This document shows positions 26,005 through 34,892 of a stretch of DNA of 64,000 nt, piece by piece. Position 1 is the first letter of the stretch; every line of letters begins with the position of its first letter. Source of the DNA: JAJDFU01 sp964641965 (GTDB lineage Bacteria > Bacteroidota > Bacteroidia > Chitinophagales > Saprospiraceae). Position numbers and translations under genes: made by a program. The stretch spans positions 1 through 64,000 of the forward strand of contig CAZXLD010000015.1 of the NCBI GenBank assembly GCA_964641965.1. The letters are read 5' to 3'. The notes below the pieces were generated by a model, which was not told the DNA's origin, ran no database searches, and saw nothing but the letters and a program-made list of their open reading frames with translations.

Positions 26005-27077
26005 ACGGTATTTCCTTCTCCCATTTTTTCAGCATTCTCGGCAACCTGGAGTGCTTCAATTACGGGTTCTAGATCGCCATCTATCACTTGTTGTAAATTG
26101 AAATTTTTGGAATCACCTTCCAGCCGGTGATCTGTTACCCGGTTCTGGGGATAATTGTAGGTTCTGATTTTGTCGGACCGATCCCCTGACCCGACTAGTG
26201 AACGGCGCTTGGCGGCTTGTTTGGATTCGTGTTGTTCTTGCTGGAAGGAAAAAATCTTTTGATAAAGGCGCTGCAGGGCAATCTCCCGGTTTTTAATCTG
26301 TGATCTCCCGTCTGTACTTTCAGCTACTATCCCTGTTGGGATATGTGTAAATCGAACTCCAGACTCCGTTTTGTTCACGTGCTGACCACCGGCTCCGCTC
26401 GACCGGAAGGTATCAACTTTCAAGTCCGCCTTATTAATGTTGACATCTTCCATTTCAAGTTTGGGCATCACGGCAACCGTGGCAGCTGAAGTGTGGACCC
26501 TCCCTTGTGATTCCGTTTTCGGAACCCGTTGCACCCGATGGGCTCCGGACTCAAACTTTACCCTACCATATACATCTGTACCGCTTACCTCGAGTACGAT
26601 CTTACTGTATCCGCCAGCGGTTCCCTCATTTGCATCAACCACTTCAGTCGACCAACCCTGAGCCTCAAAATATTTACCGTACATACGGTAGAGGTCACCT
26701 GCAAAGATGCCAGCTTCATCACCGCCTGCACCCGCTCGAATTTCAAAAATGACGTCCTTTTCATCTTCCGGATCTTTTGGAATGAGTAGAATTTTGATCT
26801 TTTCCTCTAACTCCTCCCGCCGGGGCTCTAACTGCTCAATCTCTTCTGAGGCCATAGCTTTCATGTCTGGATCGGCTTCCCCGAGCATTTCTTTTGCTGT
26901 CTCCAAATTGGACAGCAGATTTTTGTACTCCAGATAGATATCTACAACTTTCTTTAGCGATTTATACTCCTTACTCACCTTCGTGTAGCGATCCATATCC
27001 GCCATGATCTCGGGATCTGCCATTTGATTTTCCAAGTCGAGATAGCGATTATGAATTACCTCCAATTTTTCAATCAT
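26001..27077 (-). CDS. prfA: peptide chain release factor 1
   Basis: RF1 ends translation at UAA and UAG. The universal GGQ lies at residues 230-232 (SSGAGGQHVNKTESGVRFTH). The tripeptide anticodon PKT (residues 186-188, in RVPKTESQGR) has the PxT form of RF1 rather than the SPF of RF2. Length 358 is normal. Its TAG stop overlaps the TAA of the converging beta-propeller gene by three bases. Confidence 0.97.
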   Translation of the reverse strand: MIEKLEVIHNRYLDLENQMADPEIMADMDRYTKVSKEYKSLKKVVDIYLEYKNLLSNLETAKEMLGEADPDMKAMASEEIEQLEPRREELEEKIKILLIPKDPEDEKDVIFEIRAGAGGDEAGIFAGDLYRMYGKYFEAQGWSTEVVDANEGTAGGYSKIVLEVSGTDVYGRVKFESGAHRVQRVPKTESQGRVHTSAATVAVMPKLEMEDVNINKADLKVDTFRSSGAGGQHVNKTESGVRFTHIPTGIVAESTDGRSQIKNREIALQRLYQKIFSFQQEQHESKQAAKRRSLVGSGDRSDKIRTYNYPQNRVTDHRLEGDSKNFNLQQVIDGDLEPVIEALQVAENAEKMGEGNTV

Positions 27078-27213
27078 ACCAATTTATATCGTTGATCCTG
27101 CCAAAATGAAGGGCCTTGGGAGCAAAAAGCATTACGGCTTTTCTCCATTTTCTAAGGTGAATAAGCCCTTTCATTACCTACATTATGTAACAGCCCTTAT
27201 TTCGATTAGCATA

Positions 27214-27221
27214 CAAAGGTA
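27214..27221 (-). promoter_or_regulatory. -7 element, probably for prfA
   Basis: The minus strand reads TACCTTTG, exact to consensus. It is 137 bases upstream of prfA, which would give a long leader of about 130 bases with no other gene in it. Confidence 0.5.
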
Positions 27222-27279
27222 GGCAAAACACATTTTAGATGAATAGGCCAGGCGTAGTACGTTTTGCTAATTTTATTGG

Positions 27280-27966
27280 ATGGATGAACCGATTTTGTTG
27301 CATTTGGAGACCTCCTCAGAAAGAGGTTCTGTCGCCATCAGCAAGGCCAATACACTATTATCCTACCAGGAAATGGAAGCCGCTTACCAGCATGCGGCCC
27401 AGATCAATGGGCTAATAATGGAGTGCATGAAAGCTGTTAACTTACAGTTTGAGCACCTGGATGGCATTTCAGTGGGTAGTGGACCGGGTTCGTATACCGC
27501 CTTAAGAGTAGGTGCCTCAACAGCAAAGGGAATTGCCTATAGCCTTGATATTCCATTAATTGTGATTCCTACCCTATTTGGGTTAGCACACCGGATGGCA
27601 GTACAGGCAGAGAAAACACCAGAGGCTGTATTGGTACCGATGCTCGATGCAAGGCGAAACGATGTGTATACAGCCACCTTCGATAGCCAATTGAAAGAGA
27701 TTCGAAAACCTGAGATGATCACGCTATCCGACAACTATTTGGATGGTTTAGGAAATAAGAAAATCTGGGTTGCCGGGAGCGGTTCTACAAAAGCCCTTCA
27801 GCTTTTAGATAGGCCCATTATCGACTTGGAAATACAAGTATCTGCCAAGTGGCATATAGTTCCTGCGATGCAACTTTGGACATCCAAATCCTATACTGAT
27901 CCCGCCTATTTCTCACCTAATTATATCACTGCTCCCAATATCACCCAGCCCAAAAAGAGGCTGTGA
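27280..27966 (+). CDS. tsaB: tRNA threonylcarbamoyladenosine biosynthesis protein TsaB
   Basis: TsaB is the scaffold partner of TsaD and TsaE in making t6A37 on ANN-decoding tRNAs. The 228-residue ASKHA fold starts ILLHLETSSERGSVAI and has the hallmark SVGSGPGSYTALRVGASTAKGIA. The middle segment VPMLDARRNDVYTA and the C-terminal PAYFSPNYI also fit. No other t6A gene is nearby. Confidence 0.95.
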   Translation: MDEPILLHLETSSERGSVAISKANTLLSYQEMEAAYQHAAQINGLIMECMKAVNLQFEHLDGISVGSGPGSYTALRVGASTAKGIAYSLDIPLIVIPTLFGLAHRMAVQAEKTPEAVLVPMLDARRNDVYTATFDSQLKEIRKPEMITLSDNYLDGLGNKKIWVAGSGSTKALQLLDRPIIDLEIQVSAKWHIVPAMQLWTSKSYTDPAYFSPNYITAPNITQPKKRL

Positions 27967-28011
27967 ATATTGGGTCGGCAATAAATGAGGACTTTTCTAA
28001 GATAATTTTTT

Positions 28012-28019
28012 TAATTTTG
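28012..28019 (+). promoter_or_regulatory. -7 element upstream of first ArsR-type gene
   Basis: TAATTTTG fits TAnnTTTG. It lies 118 bases before the start codon, leaving a leader that contains the hairpin 28075-28099. Confidence 0.5.
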
Positions 28020-28074
28020 TACTCCTATCCGAGATCAAGACCTTTAGCAAACCCATTAAACCCTCAACCCATTT

Positions 28075-28099
28075 CCCCTAATTGACGCACAATTAGGGG
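28075..28099. promoter_or_regulatory. perfect 10-bp stem-loop in front of ArsR-type gene
   Basis: CCCCTAATTG and CAATTAGGGG are exact inverse complements around ACGCA, 38 bp before the ATG. The following TGATCTTTCTTT is T-rich. It may be a terminator of tsaB, a leader hairpin, or an operator for the repressor itself. Confidence 0.55.
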
Positions 28100-28137
28100 T
28101 GATCTTTCTTTAGTTAAACACGAAACGAACTTTGTTA

Positions 28138-28473
28138 ATGGGCAAACAGAAAAAGATCTCCGTCCCCTTAAAAGAAGACGGCATCCAATTAAACTACGAT
28201 GAACTCCGGAGAGCAGTTTTGGTGCTAAGAGCCATTAATCACAAACTCCGCCAACGTATCATTGATCTGTTAGAAGAGTCCGATAGCCTCACAGTCACTG
28301 ATATTTACATTAAGCTCCGCCTTGAACAGTCTGTTGCCTCTCAACACTTGGCTATCTTACGCAGAGCCGGTGTGGTCCAGACTCGTCGTGACGGTAAATT
28401 TATCCATTATTCCTTAGATCGCGACCGCCTTCAACTCATCTCGGAATTGGTTGAACAATTAAACCTTTCCTAG
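28138..28473 (+). CDS. ArsR-family winged-helix transcriptional regulator, first of a tandem pair
   Basis: The 111-residue protein has the ArsR-type fold: NHKLRQRIIDLLEE, recognition helix LEQSVASQHLAILRRAGVV and wing TRRDGKFIHYSL. There is no cysteine at all, so it lacks the thiolate metal site (ELCVCD) of classic ArsR/SmtB sensors and the thiols of BigR/SqrR-type redox sensors. The signal is unknown. The ATG at 28138 was chosen over an in-frame TTG at 28132. Its neighbour at 28616 is a paralogue. No efflux or detoxification gene is adjacent. Confidence 0.88.
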   Translation: MGKQKKISVPLKEDGIQLNYDELRRAVLVLRAINHKLRQRIIDLLEESDSLTVTDIYIKLRLEQSVASQHLAILRRAGVVQTRRDGKFIHYSLDRDRLQLISELVEQLNLS

Positions 28474-28529
28474 CGTCAGACCTTCCGATCTACCTCTTGT
28501 AAGCACCTTTCCCAGCATTTTTCGTAGAT

Positions 28530-28537
28530 TATCTTTG
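28530..28537 (+). promoter_or_regulatory. -7 element upstream of second ArsR-type gene
   Basis: TATCTTTG matches consensus and lies 79 bases before the ATG at 28616, so the second regulator can be expressed on its own. Confidence 0.55.
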
Positions 28538-28615
28538 TCTTTAATTGGACTTAAATCTTGAAAAAGATTAAGAAAAGATATATCTATCGAGAAGGCTTCT
28601 TTGAATTGAACTACT

Positions 28616-28936
28616 ATGCAGAAAACAGAAATTCGTATCAGCGTGAATCAGGAGCAGCTTTCATCTGCTGCAGAACTCCTTCGAGCACTAGCTCATCCTC
28701 TGCGGCTCAAAATTATTGGTTTCATCGATAAAAATGATTCCATACACGTAAATAAGATTTACAATTCATTGAAATTGGAACAATCGATCACTTCCCAACA
28801 CCTTCGTATACTCCGAATAGCGGATGTTGTACGTACTCAGCGGGAAGGAAAATTTATCTTTTACAGCTTGAATTATGACCGCCTCGGAAATACGATTAAA
28901 GCTATCCGGTCATACTTGAAGAAAATCGAAGATTGA
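28616..28936 (+). CDS. ArsR-family winged-helix transcriptional regulator, second of a tandem pair
   Basis: The 106-residue protein aligns along its length with its upstream neighbour: LAHPLRLKIIGFID, LEQSITSQHLRILRIADVV and TQREGKFIFYSLNYDRL. It also has no cysteine. The pair probably arose by local duplication and may bind related operators or form heterodimers. The second copy has its own -7 element. It converges with lspA across a 236-bp gap. Confidence 0.88.
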   Translation: MQKTEIRISVNQEQLSSAAELLRALAHPLRLKIIGFIDKNDSIHVNKIYNSLKLEQSITSQHLRILRIADVVRTQREGKFIFYSLNYDRLGNTIKAIRSYLKKIED

Positions 28937-29023
28937 TCTTGCTGAAAAAATAGGTTTCGGCATCAAATCTAAGAGCGTATTGAGTTTTGGCTTTTGGAGG
29001 GAATGACACCAAATTTAGTTACA

Positions 29024-29043
29024 TGACGACCCTTCGGGTGTCA
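29024..29043. terminator. stem-loop between second ArsR-type gene and lspA
   Basis: TGAC(G)ACCC and GGGTGTCA form an 8-bp stem with one bulged G and a TTC loop. TGACACC also occurs once more at 29004-29010. No T-run follows, so it is a weak terminator candidate or a repressor site. Confidence 0.3.
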
Positions 29044-29172
29044 GCATGCAAGCATCTGTACAAGGCACCTTAAAGGCGTATAGCCAAAGCTGTGCAACCG
29101 AAAAGAAACGCAGGACAGGACAAAATCTGGCAAGTACAGCTCAAAGCTTCAAATCTCAACATGCTCTGATCC

Positions 29173-29919
29173 TCAAGAAGGATCTTGGTCTTGAAATTGA
29201 TCGCCAGGTTCTGAGCTTAACTTTGTTTGGGCTGCCGATGAAGCATCTGTACTCTCTGAAGATTTTCCCATTTCATCAGGAGGTGCTGCGGTATCTACTT
29301 CTTTTTTCTCTTTCCAGCCCGATGTAGAATGAAAAAAGAGAATCATGATAACCCCCATGGTTATAGACAAGTCTGCCAAGTTAAAAACAGGCTTAAAAAA
29401 TTGGACATATTGCCCTCCGGCAAACGGTATCCAAGAAGGCAGCACACCGGCCCAAACCGGCATATAAAACATGTCCACCACCTTCCCGTAAAAGAAGCTT
29501 GCGTATCCTCCTTCGGGTGGAAACAGTTGAGCAATGCCGCCATGTACACCCGAGGCTGAAAAGATAACGCCGTAAAATGCGCTGTCGATAATATTCCCCA
29601 AGGCCCCGGCCAAAATGAATGCGAAACTACTAATCAAGCTGAACGGAGCCCTTGTTTTCAGAAGAACGGTAAGGTAATAGGTAAGCAACAAAACCGCCAG
29701 CAATCGGAACAAGCTAAGCGCTAATTTACCGTTGGAGCCACCAAACTGTAGGCCAAATGCCATTCCGTTGTTCTCTACAAAATGAATGCGAAGCCAATTC
29801 AGCCCGAGCAAATGAAACTCCTCCCCATACGCCATATGCGTTTTTACCCAAACTTTGATGGCCTGATCCAGGATCAGCACAATAGCTATGAGGAGTAAAG
29901 TTTTATTTCGAACGCTCAA
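29173..29919 (-). CDS. lspA: lipoprotein signal peptidase LspA
   Basis: Signal peptidase II removes lipoprotein signal peptides after diacylglyceryl transfer. Four helices carry the family motifs: ILDQAIKVWV, VENNGMAFG, catalytic Asp in AGALGNIIDS and the second catalytic Asp in FNLADLSI. A large periplasmic loop lies between the catalytic segments (about 120-175), common in Bacteroidota. The last ~40 residues form a hydrophilic, Ser/Glu-rich tail outside the family core. It is downstream of the DksA-like gene, as often seen in the phylum. Confidence 0.95.
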   Translation of the reverse strand: MSVRNKTLLLIAIVLILDQAIKVWVKTHMAYGEEFHLLGLNWLRIHFVENNGMAFGLQFGGSNGKLALSLFRLLAVLLLTYYLTVLLKTRAPFSLISSFAFILAGALGNIIDSAFYGVIFSASGVHGGIAQLFPPEGGYASFFYGKVVDMFYMPVWAGVLPSWIPFAGGQYVQFFKPVFNLADLSITMGVIMILFFHSTSGWKEKKEVDTAAPPDEMGKSSESTDASSAAQTKLSSEPGDQFQDQDPS

Positions 29920-30041
29920 CAGTTGGAATTCCTAAGATTGAATTATAGCGCCTTGGGATACAGGCTGAAATAGTGAATTATCAAATGCGCCCATGGAAGC
30001 ATTTGAATAACACTCCAAATAACAACTTTCAGAATGGAATG

Positions 30042-30425
30042 TTATTTTACCCGTTTTCTATTTTGCTTGGCTTCAATACTCAATGTGGCATGAGGAACAG
30101 CCATGAGTCTTTCTTTTGCAATCAGCTTGCCAGTTTCTCTACAAATACCATATACCTTATTCTCAATCCTTAGAAGGGCATTTTCCAGGTGTTGAATGTG
30201 CTTGCGTTGGCGGCTAGCCATAGAGGTGAGTCGCTCATTTTCAGCAGTCCCGGTACCATCATCCAGACCCCGAATCTTGGCATCCGGATTGTCAGCAAGC
30301 TCTTCTAATTGATTCAGGTAAAAGTTGAGCTGGGCCCTAGCTTCATCCAATTTATTATTGATCAAAACCCTAAATTCTTCCAATTCAGGATCGGTATATC
30401 TTGTTTTTACCTCTTTCCCATTCAT
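30042..30425 (-). CDS. DksA/TraR-type zinc-finger-like protein
   Basis: The 127-residue protein has an N-terminal coiled-coil pair (LNNQ-type helices about 20-85) and the C-terminal TraR/DksA motif YGICRETGKLIAKERLMAVPHAT. Only one of the four zinc cysteines remains. DksA-type proteins reach into the RNA polymerase secondary channel and modulate transcription with ppGpp. It has an unusually strong Shine-Dalgarno (AAAGGAG, seven bases before the ATG) for this phylum, where such sites are rare. lspA follows after 122 bp. Confidence 0.88.
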   Translation of the reverse strand: MNGKEVKTRYTDPELEEFRVLINNKLDEARAQLNFYLNQLEELADNPDAKIRGLDDGTGTAENERLTSMASRQRKHIQHLENALLRIENKVYGICRETGKLIAKERLMAVPHATLSIEAKQNRKRVK

Positions 30426-30538
30426 GACAGTTCTCCTTTTTGATTTCTGTAAAATAGGTAATTAGGCGAGTTTAATTTTACCATTTACTGAATGCGAAAA
30501 TAATAATTCTATTAAATGGGGGTAATGGAAATATCTTT

Positions 30539-32845
30539 TTAATCATCCACCTTTGCCAGTTCCTTGTCAATATTTTTTTTCCGATCGTAAAAAAGAAACA
30601 ATAGAACAGGCAAAAGTGTCAGATCGAAAAAGGCCGCCAAGAAGAGGGTAACAGCCACTAAACCACCTAGATAAAAGGTCCCCAAAAAGTTTGAAAAGGT
30701 GAGCGTTAGAAAGCCACATAACAGGATAATGGTAGTCAAGGCGATCGCCTTTCCAGTAGATACGATCGTGTGTCTCAGGGCTAAAGTCACAGATGATCTT
30801 GCTTGCATTTCTCTTTGAAACCGGGAAAGGAAGTGAATGGAATCATCTACCGCAATTCCGAAGGAAAGAATGAAGATAATTGAAGTAGAAATTTTAAGAT
30901 CGATGCCGTAAAAACCCATAACTCCTGCTATCACGATCAATGGGAGCAAGTTTGGAATCAGCGATAACAAACCCAACCGGACAGATCCCAAAACAATTGC
31001 AAAAAGAATTCCGACCAAAGCAATAGCGACCGATAATCCCCACAGGACATTCTTTGCCAGGTAACTATTATTTAGATCAAGTAAATGAGGGGTACCAGTA
31101 ACGTGGACTTGGAAAGGAGTATTTGTCAATTCCTTTTTGACCCACTCCATCAATGCCTGGTTGCGCATGGAAAAAACTGCGCTGCCTTCATCTTTAGTTA
31201 GTCCACTGATTCGCATCCATGGCTTCTTTTCCGAGGATACATATTTACCCCAAATATCCTGGCCCGTTTCCTGTTTAAACCTATCGATCAAGTTCGTGAC
31301 ATCTTCCTGCGAACTTGGTAAGCTATAAAAATCAGGATCTCCTCCCTTGGAGACTTGATTGGCCTGTTTCAAGATTTCTACTGGGGAAATCAGACTCCCA
31401 ACCCCATAGGTAGCTAATAGAAAGCTATCCAATCGTTCAATCTGCCGCAATACTTTTAATTGTAACAGGTCGGCATTCTCTTGTTTGGCTACCAAGGCAA
31501 TTTCCATACCTCTTGCGCCGGAAAAATGACTTTCGAAAAAATGGAATGCCTGCCTTCTGGGATGATCTGGCTTTAAGTCTTCCAGTAAATAATTGTTCAC
31601 CTTCAATTGGGTGATCCCGATTGGACTAACCAATAGTACCAAGACCGATATCACAATAACCAATTGCCTATTATTCATGACCCAGGAAAGCCATTGCAAC
31701 AGCAGTCGGTTCCACCAGGCCGAACGATCGGAAAAACCCTTAAACACCTCACCATATAATACAAGAATTGCCGGTATTAAAGTGTAGGTAAGTAAAAGGG
31801 CAAAAAACAAACCAACGGTTGTCACCCATCCCACTTCGATCAAGGGTATAAAAGTGGAAGTAGTCAAAGTAAGAAACCCGACGGCAGTAGTCATCGTAGT
31901 CAGCAAAGTAGCTGTACCCACTTCCTTTACTGCCTTTTTGAGTGCCTGGCTCAGCCCCAGGCCTGCTTTGCGATAAAGCTGAAAATGGGTAACTAAGTGG
32001 ATGGCATCTGCAACACCAATGACCAGGAGCACTGTAGGTATAATATTGGAGATCAGATCAAATGGCTTTCCGGACACCGCCATCAAGCCAATCGTCCATA
32101 AAACGGATAATCCGACCACAATAAGGGGAAGAGCTACGCCCAGCAAAGTTCGATAAGCCCAAAAAAGCAGAATAAATACAGCTAGTATAGAAGTTCCGGT
32201 GAATAGGACCGTTTCGAATTGCAGCGTCCGAATGAATGTAGTTTGCCCAAAGCATTTGCCAGCTATTTCAGCATGATCCACCTCCATTTCGTCAACCAAT
32301 TGCTGAACTTCCGTAGAAAGGTCAGCGCAAAATTCATCCGAATCAGCAGCTTTGTGCCACAATTGAAGGAGAACCGCCTTGCGATCCTCACTGAAAAAGG
32401 ATTTAATCCACCCTTTTTGCTGGAAGAAAAACAAGCTGTCGGAACGATACCGCTCTGGGTTATTTAGATGAAAAAATGGCGTGGATAGCACCCGTGGACC
32501 AAAGGGATTCGGATTGCGCCTTTGAAATCGGAATTGGGTAGGATTAATGACGCGTTCTGTCTGAGGAAGCTTCTCCAGCCTAGTTGTTAACTGGTTAAGT
32601 TGATGAAGGAAACTGGAGTCAAATACACCTTGCGCTGGTCGAAAACCGATCAGGATGTAATCATTGTCAACGCCAAACCGATCCTGAAATTGATAGAAAA
32701 ACTCAGTATCTGGATCACCAATTGGAAGGAACCGTTCCAGGTCATAGTCGAAGTACAGTGCCCGGGTTTGCCAAAGCCAAAAAACGCTGATTAGAATGGT
32801 AAAGAAAATTCCCCAACGACTAAATCGTTTAAATCGATCCATCAT
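30539..32845 (-). CDS. RND superfamily (MMPL-type) exporter of the polyketide operon
   Basis: The protein of about 768 residues has the same two-fold layout as the transporter at 18564-20909: GVADAIHLVTHFQ and TLLTTMTTAVGFLTL in the first helix block, FGIAVDDSIHFLSRF and TTIILLCGFLTL in the second. It is the last gene of the type III polyketide operon. Its likely start (MMDRFKRFSRW at 32845) overlaps the phosphopantetheinyl transferase gene by 17 bp; an earlier in-frame ATG at 32950 would add 35 residues without improving the fold. By context it probably carries the lipid product out of the inner membrane. Confidence 0.88.
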   Translation of the reverse strand: MMDRFKRFSRWGIFFTILISVFWLWQTRALYFDYDLERFLPIGDPDTEFFYQFQDRFGVDNDYILIGFRPAQGVFDSSFLHQLNQLTTRLEKLPQTERVINPTQFRFQRRNPNPFGPRVLSTPFFHLNNPERYRSDSLFFFQQKGWIKSFFSEDRKAVLLQLWHKAADSDEFCADLSTEVQQLVDEMEVDHAEIAGKCFGQTTFIRTLQFETVLFTGTSILAVFILLFWAYRTLLGVALPLIVVGLSVLWTIGLMAVSGKPFDLISNIIPTVLLVIGVADAIHLVTHFQLYRKAGLGLSQALKKAVKEVGTATLLTTMTTAVGFLTLTTSTFIPLIEVGWVTTVGLFFALLLTYTLIPAILVLYGEVFKGFSDRSAWWNRLLLQWLSWVMNNRQLVIVISVLVLLVSPIGITQLKVNNYLLEDLKPDHPRRQAFHFFESHFSGARGMEIALVAKQENADLLQLKVLRQIERLDSFLLATYGVGSLISPVEILKQANQVSKGGDPDFYSLPSSQEDVTNLIDRFKQETGQDIWGKYVSSEKKPWMRISGLTKDEGSAVFSMRNQALMEWVKKELTNTPFQVHVTGTPHLLDLNNSYLAKNVLWGLSVAIALVGILFAIVLGSVRLGLLSLIPNLLPLIVIAGVMGFYGIDLKISTSIIFILSFGIAVDDSIHFLSRFQREMQARSSVTLALRHTIVSTGKAIALTTIILLCGFLTLTFSNFLGTFYLGGLVAVTLFLAAFFDLTLLPVLLFLFYDRKKNIDKELAKVDD

Positions 32846-33362
32846 ATTGATCAACAGCCGGCCAAACAAATGCCTGAAAACGACCATGGTGACTCTTGGA
32901 AACAGGTAGGGTTCGATGAGTGTTTCGAAACCTTGCGGACAAAGCTCCACTTTGTAGTTTTTCCAAAATGTATTCCCCGCTTGAGATCACAACCTTAGCA
33001 TCCCAAAAATCAATTAGACTTACCGTATCCTGTACCCCTTTCTCACAACAGTATACGTGTATAAACTCAGGAGTCTGAAGCATTCGAAAAGCATAGGTAC
33101 CTCGCGTGCCTATAACATACATGGAGTCCATGTAAACCTGATAGGCTTTAGGCCGATGCAGACGTTGGCAGCCTGCCCGACGCTCTAGCTTGTAGGCACT
33201 TTCTTTAGCTGCCCATAGCACCCATTTATTCACCATCTGCCCCTTGATACTCTGAAATTGCTCCCATTCCAATGGATGTAAAACCTTCTCCCAAAACCGC
33301 GTTTCACTAGCTCGGGAATTCGATTCCGCCAATCGGAGATCAACAATATCATTGCCGATCAA
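32829..33362 (-). CDS. 4'-phosphopantetheinyl transferase
   Basis: This enzyme attaches the phosphopantetheine arm from CoA to acyl carrier proteins. The 177-residue protein has the AcpS/Sfp signatures MIGNDIVDL (Mg-binding Asp) and WAAKESAYKL. The distal SKSHHGRFQAFV resembles part of the family C-terminus. Start overlaps the stop of the ACP gene by four bases, which strongly suggests that this carrier is its substrate. It may be dedicated to the pathway rather than being the housekeeping AcpS. Confidence 0.85.
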   Translation of the reverse strand: MIGNDIVDLRLAESNSRASETRFWEKVLHPLEWEQFQSIKGQMVNKWVLWAAKESAYKLERRAGCQRLHRPKAYQVYMDSMYVIGTRGTYAFRMLQTPEFIHVYCCEKGVQDTVSLIDFWDAKVVISSGEYILEKLQSGALSARFRNTHRTLPVSKSHHGRFQAFVWPAVDQYDGSI

Positions 33363-33613
33363 TTGGAGCTGATTTTACCTTCGATGATATCCAAGGCTGC
33401 CCCAACAGTCAACATTTTCTCAGCAGACTTGTCATCGATTTCGATGTTAAAGGCATCTTCGACATCTAATATGATATCTACCAGGTTGGCAGAGTTGATG
33501 CCGAGATCATCCAACAAATCGGTTTCCTCTGTTAGGCTTTTGAAAGCAACCTGATTCTGAACGTAGGGTTGGATAATCTGTTGGAGGGTAGTTGTTAATT
33601 CTTTCCGTTCCAT
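33359..33613 (-). CDS. acyl carrier protein of the polyketide operon
   Basis: The 84-residue acidic helical protein carries the carrier motif DDLGINSANLVDII, with the phosphopantetheine-bearing Ser41. The motif differs from the housekeeping ACP (DSLDTVE), which points to a special role. The start at 33613 (MERKEL) is one base after the ketosynthase stop; an upstream ATG at 33646 would overlap the ketosynthase. It presumably holds the growing acyl chain made by the neighbouring ketosynthase, dehydratase and reductase. Confidence 0.92.
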   Translation of the reverse strand: MERKELTTTLQQIIQPYVQNQVAFKSLTEETDLLDDLGINSANLVDIILDVEDAFNIEIDDKSAEKMLTVGAALDIIEGKISSN

Positions 33614-33614
33614 C

Positions 33615-34892
33615 CTAAGTCTGAAAATTTTTAAAAATGAGCACACTATTTACATCTCCAAAACCAAAGCTAGCTTTCGCAAGGTACTCTATATCAGGCA
33701 CTGAAAGGCTTTGCCGAGGTATCCGGTCCGGATGCACGAGGGATTCAATTTGAGGATGGAGGTCTTCACAATTGAGCGAAGGATGCACAAAACGATGCAT
33801 TAACTGAAGTACTGCAGCGACAGATTCTATGGCCCCAGCGCCGCTAAGGCAATGGCCCACCATAGATTTCAGCGAGTTAATTAATGGAAAATCTTGCCCA
33901 CATCTGTTTAGGGCACTGACCCAGGAATCTATTTCAATGACATCTCCTCTAGTGGCAGTGAGGTGCCCGGAAATCACACCGATCTGATCAACTTCGATTT
34001 TGGATTCGTTTAGCGCTCCCCGAATACACCGCTCTATTCCATCTGGGTTTGGGGCAGTCATACTCCCTCCATTTCTTTGACCTCCAGAATTTGTGTACCC
34101 GCCAACTAATTCTGCATAGATGACAGCCCCTCGTTTTTGAGCTGCCTCCAGTGATTCCAGTATAAATGCCCCGGCACCGCTGCCCGGTACAAAGCCTGAA
34201 GCTGTAGCGCTCATAGGCCTTGAACCCTGCTCAGGATGATCATTGAATCTTCGGGTAAGAACCCGCATAGCGTCAAAGCCCCCCCAAATGTAGGGTCCAT
34301 CTGTATCGCAAGACCCGCAAAGCATCCGTTCAGCTTTACCCGTTCTTATATGCTCGCTGGCCAGACGCAATGCTTCAGTACCTGTGCTGCATGCGGATGC
34401 ATTGGCGACAACCCAATTTCCCAATCCGAAGCGTCCACCTAGGTAAGCACTTGGACCACTAGCCATGGTTTGAGTGACCGTATGGCTACCCATGCGCTTT
34501 ACCTTGTTACTGTCAATCAAATAAACGCCATCCCGGATAGGCCGTACGCCGGATAATCCAACTCCAAAAATGCAACCTGTATCCCAATCAGGGGTGTTGT
34601 CTTTCTGCTTTTCCAGACCGGCATCAGCCCAAGCTTCCTCCGCAGCTATTATCCCATAAAGCAGGTTGTGTGCTGTCAATTGGCGAAGCTCAAGCTCAGA
34701 AAAATAACGGGCTTTCAACTCATCCGTTAACATCGGCGCCCCACCAATGCAACATCCGAAATGCTTTTCTTCCAACTCCGGAAAATACCGAATACCGGAT
34801 TTCCCAGATTGAATGGCTTCCAAAAAAGCCGGAATCCCAATGGCATTCGGAGCAACAACCCCCATTCCTGTCACCACCACTCTTCTGGTCAT
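33615..34892 (-). CDS. beta-ketoacyl-ACP synthase (KAS II-like)
   Basis: The 425-residue thiolase-fold enzyme condenses malonyl-ACP with an acyl chain. The catalytic triad is complete: Cys168 (ASACSTGT), His310 (SGHLTATRGD) and His347 (KSMVGHCLSG), with Lys342. The motif around His310 is GHLTAT instead of the usual AHGTST, a divergence seen in pathway-specific synthases. Start overlaps the dehydratase stop (ATGA). It is the only ketosynthase of the operon, so no heterodimeric chain-length factor is present. Confidence 0.93.
   Translation of the reverse strand: MTRRVVVTGMGVVAPNAIGIPAFLEAIQSGKSGIRYFPELEEKHFGCCIGGAPMLTDELKARYFSELELRQLTAHNLLYGIIAAEEAWADAGLEKQKDNTPDWDTGCIFGVGLSGVRPIRDGVYLIDSNKVKRMGSHTVTQTMASGPSAYLGGRFGLGNWVVANASACSTGTEALRLASEHIRTGKAERMLCGSCDTDGPYIWGGFDAMRVLTRRFNDHPEQGSRPMSATASGFVPGSGAGAFILESLEAAQKRGAVIYAELVGGYTNSGGQRNGGSMTAPNPDGIERCIRGALNESKIEVDQIGVISGHLTATRGDVIEIDSWVSALNRCGQDFPLINSLKSMVGHCLSGAGAIESVAAVLQLMHRFVHPSLNCEDLHPQIESLVHPDRIPRQSLSVPDIEYLAKASFGFGDVNSVLIFKNFQT

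Noticed and set aside
29046..29327. 93-codon plus-strand ORF between the second ArsR-type gene and lspA
   Set aside because: Its second half is antisense to the lspA coding region and the first half shows no motif or start context.
29973..30173. 66-codon plus-strand ORF
   Set aside because: Mostly antisense to the DksA-like gene, no family features.
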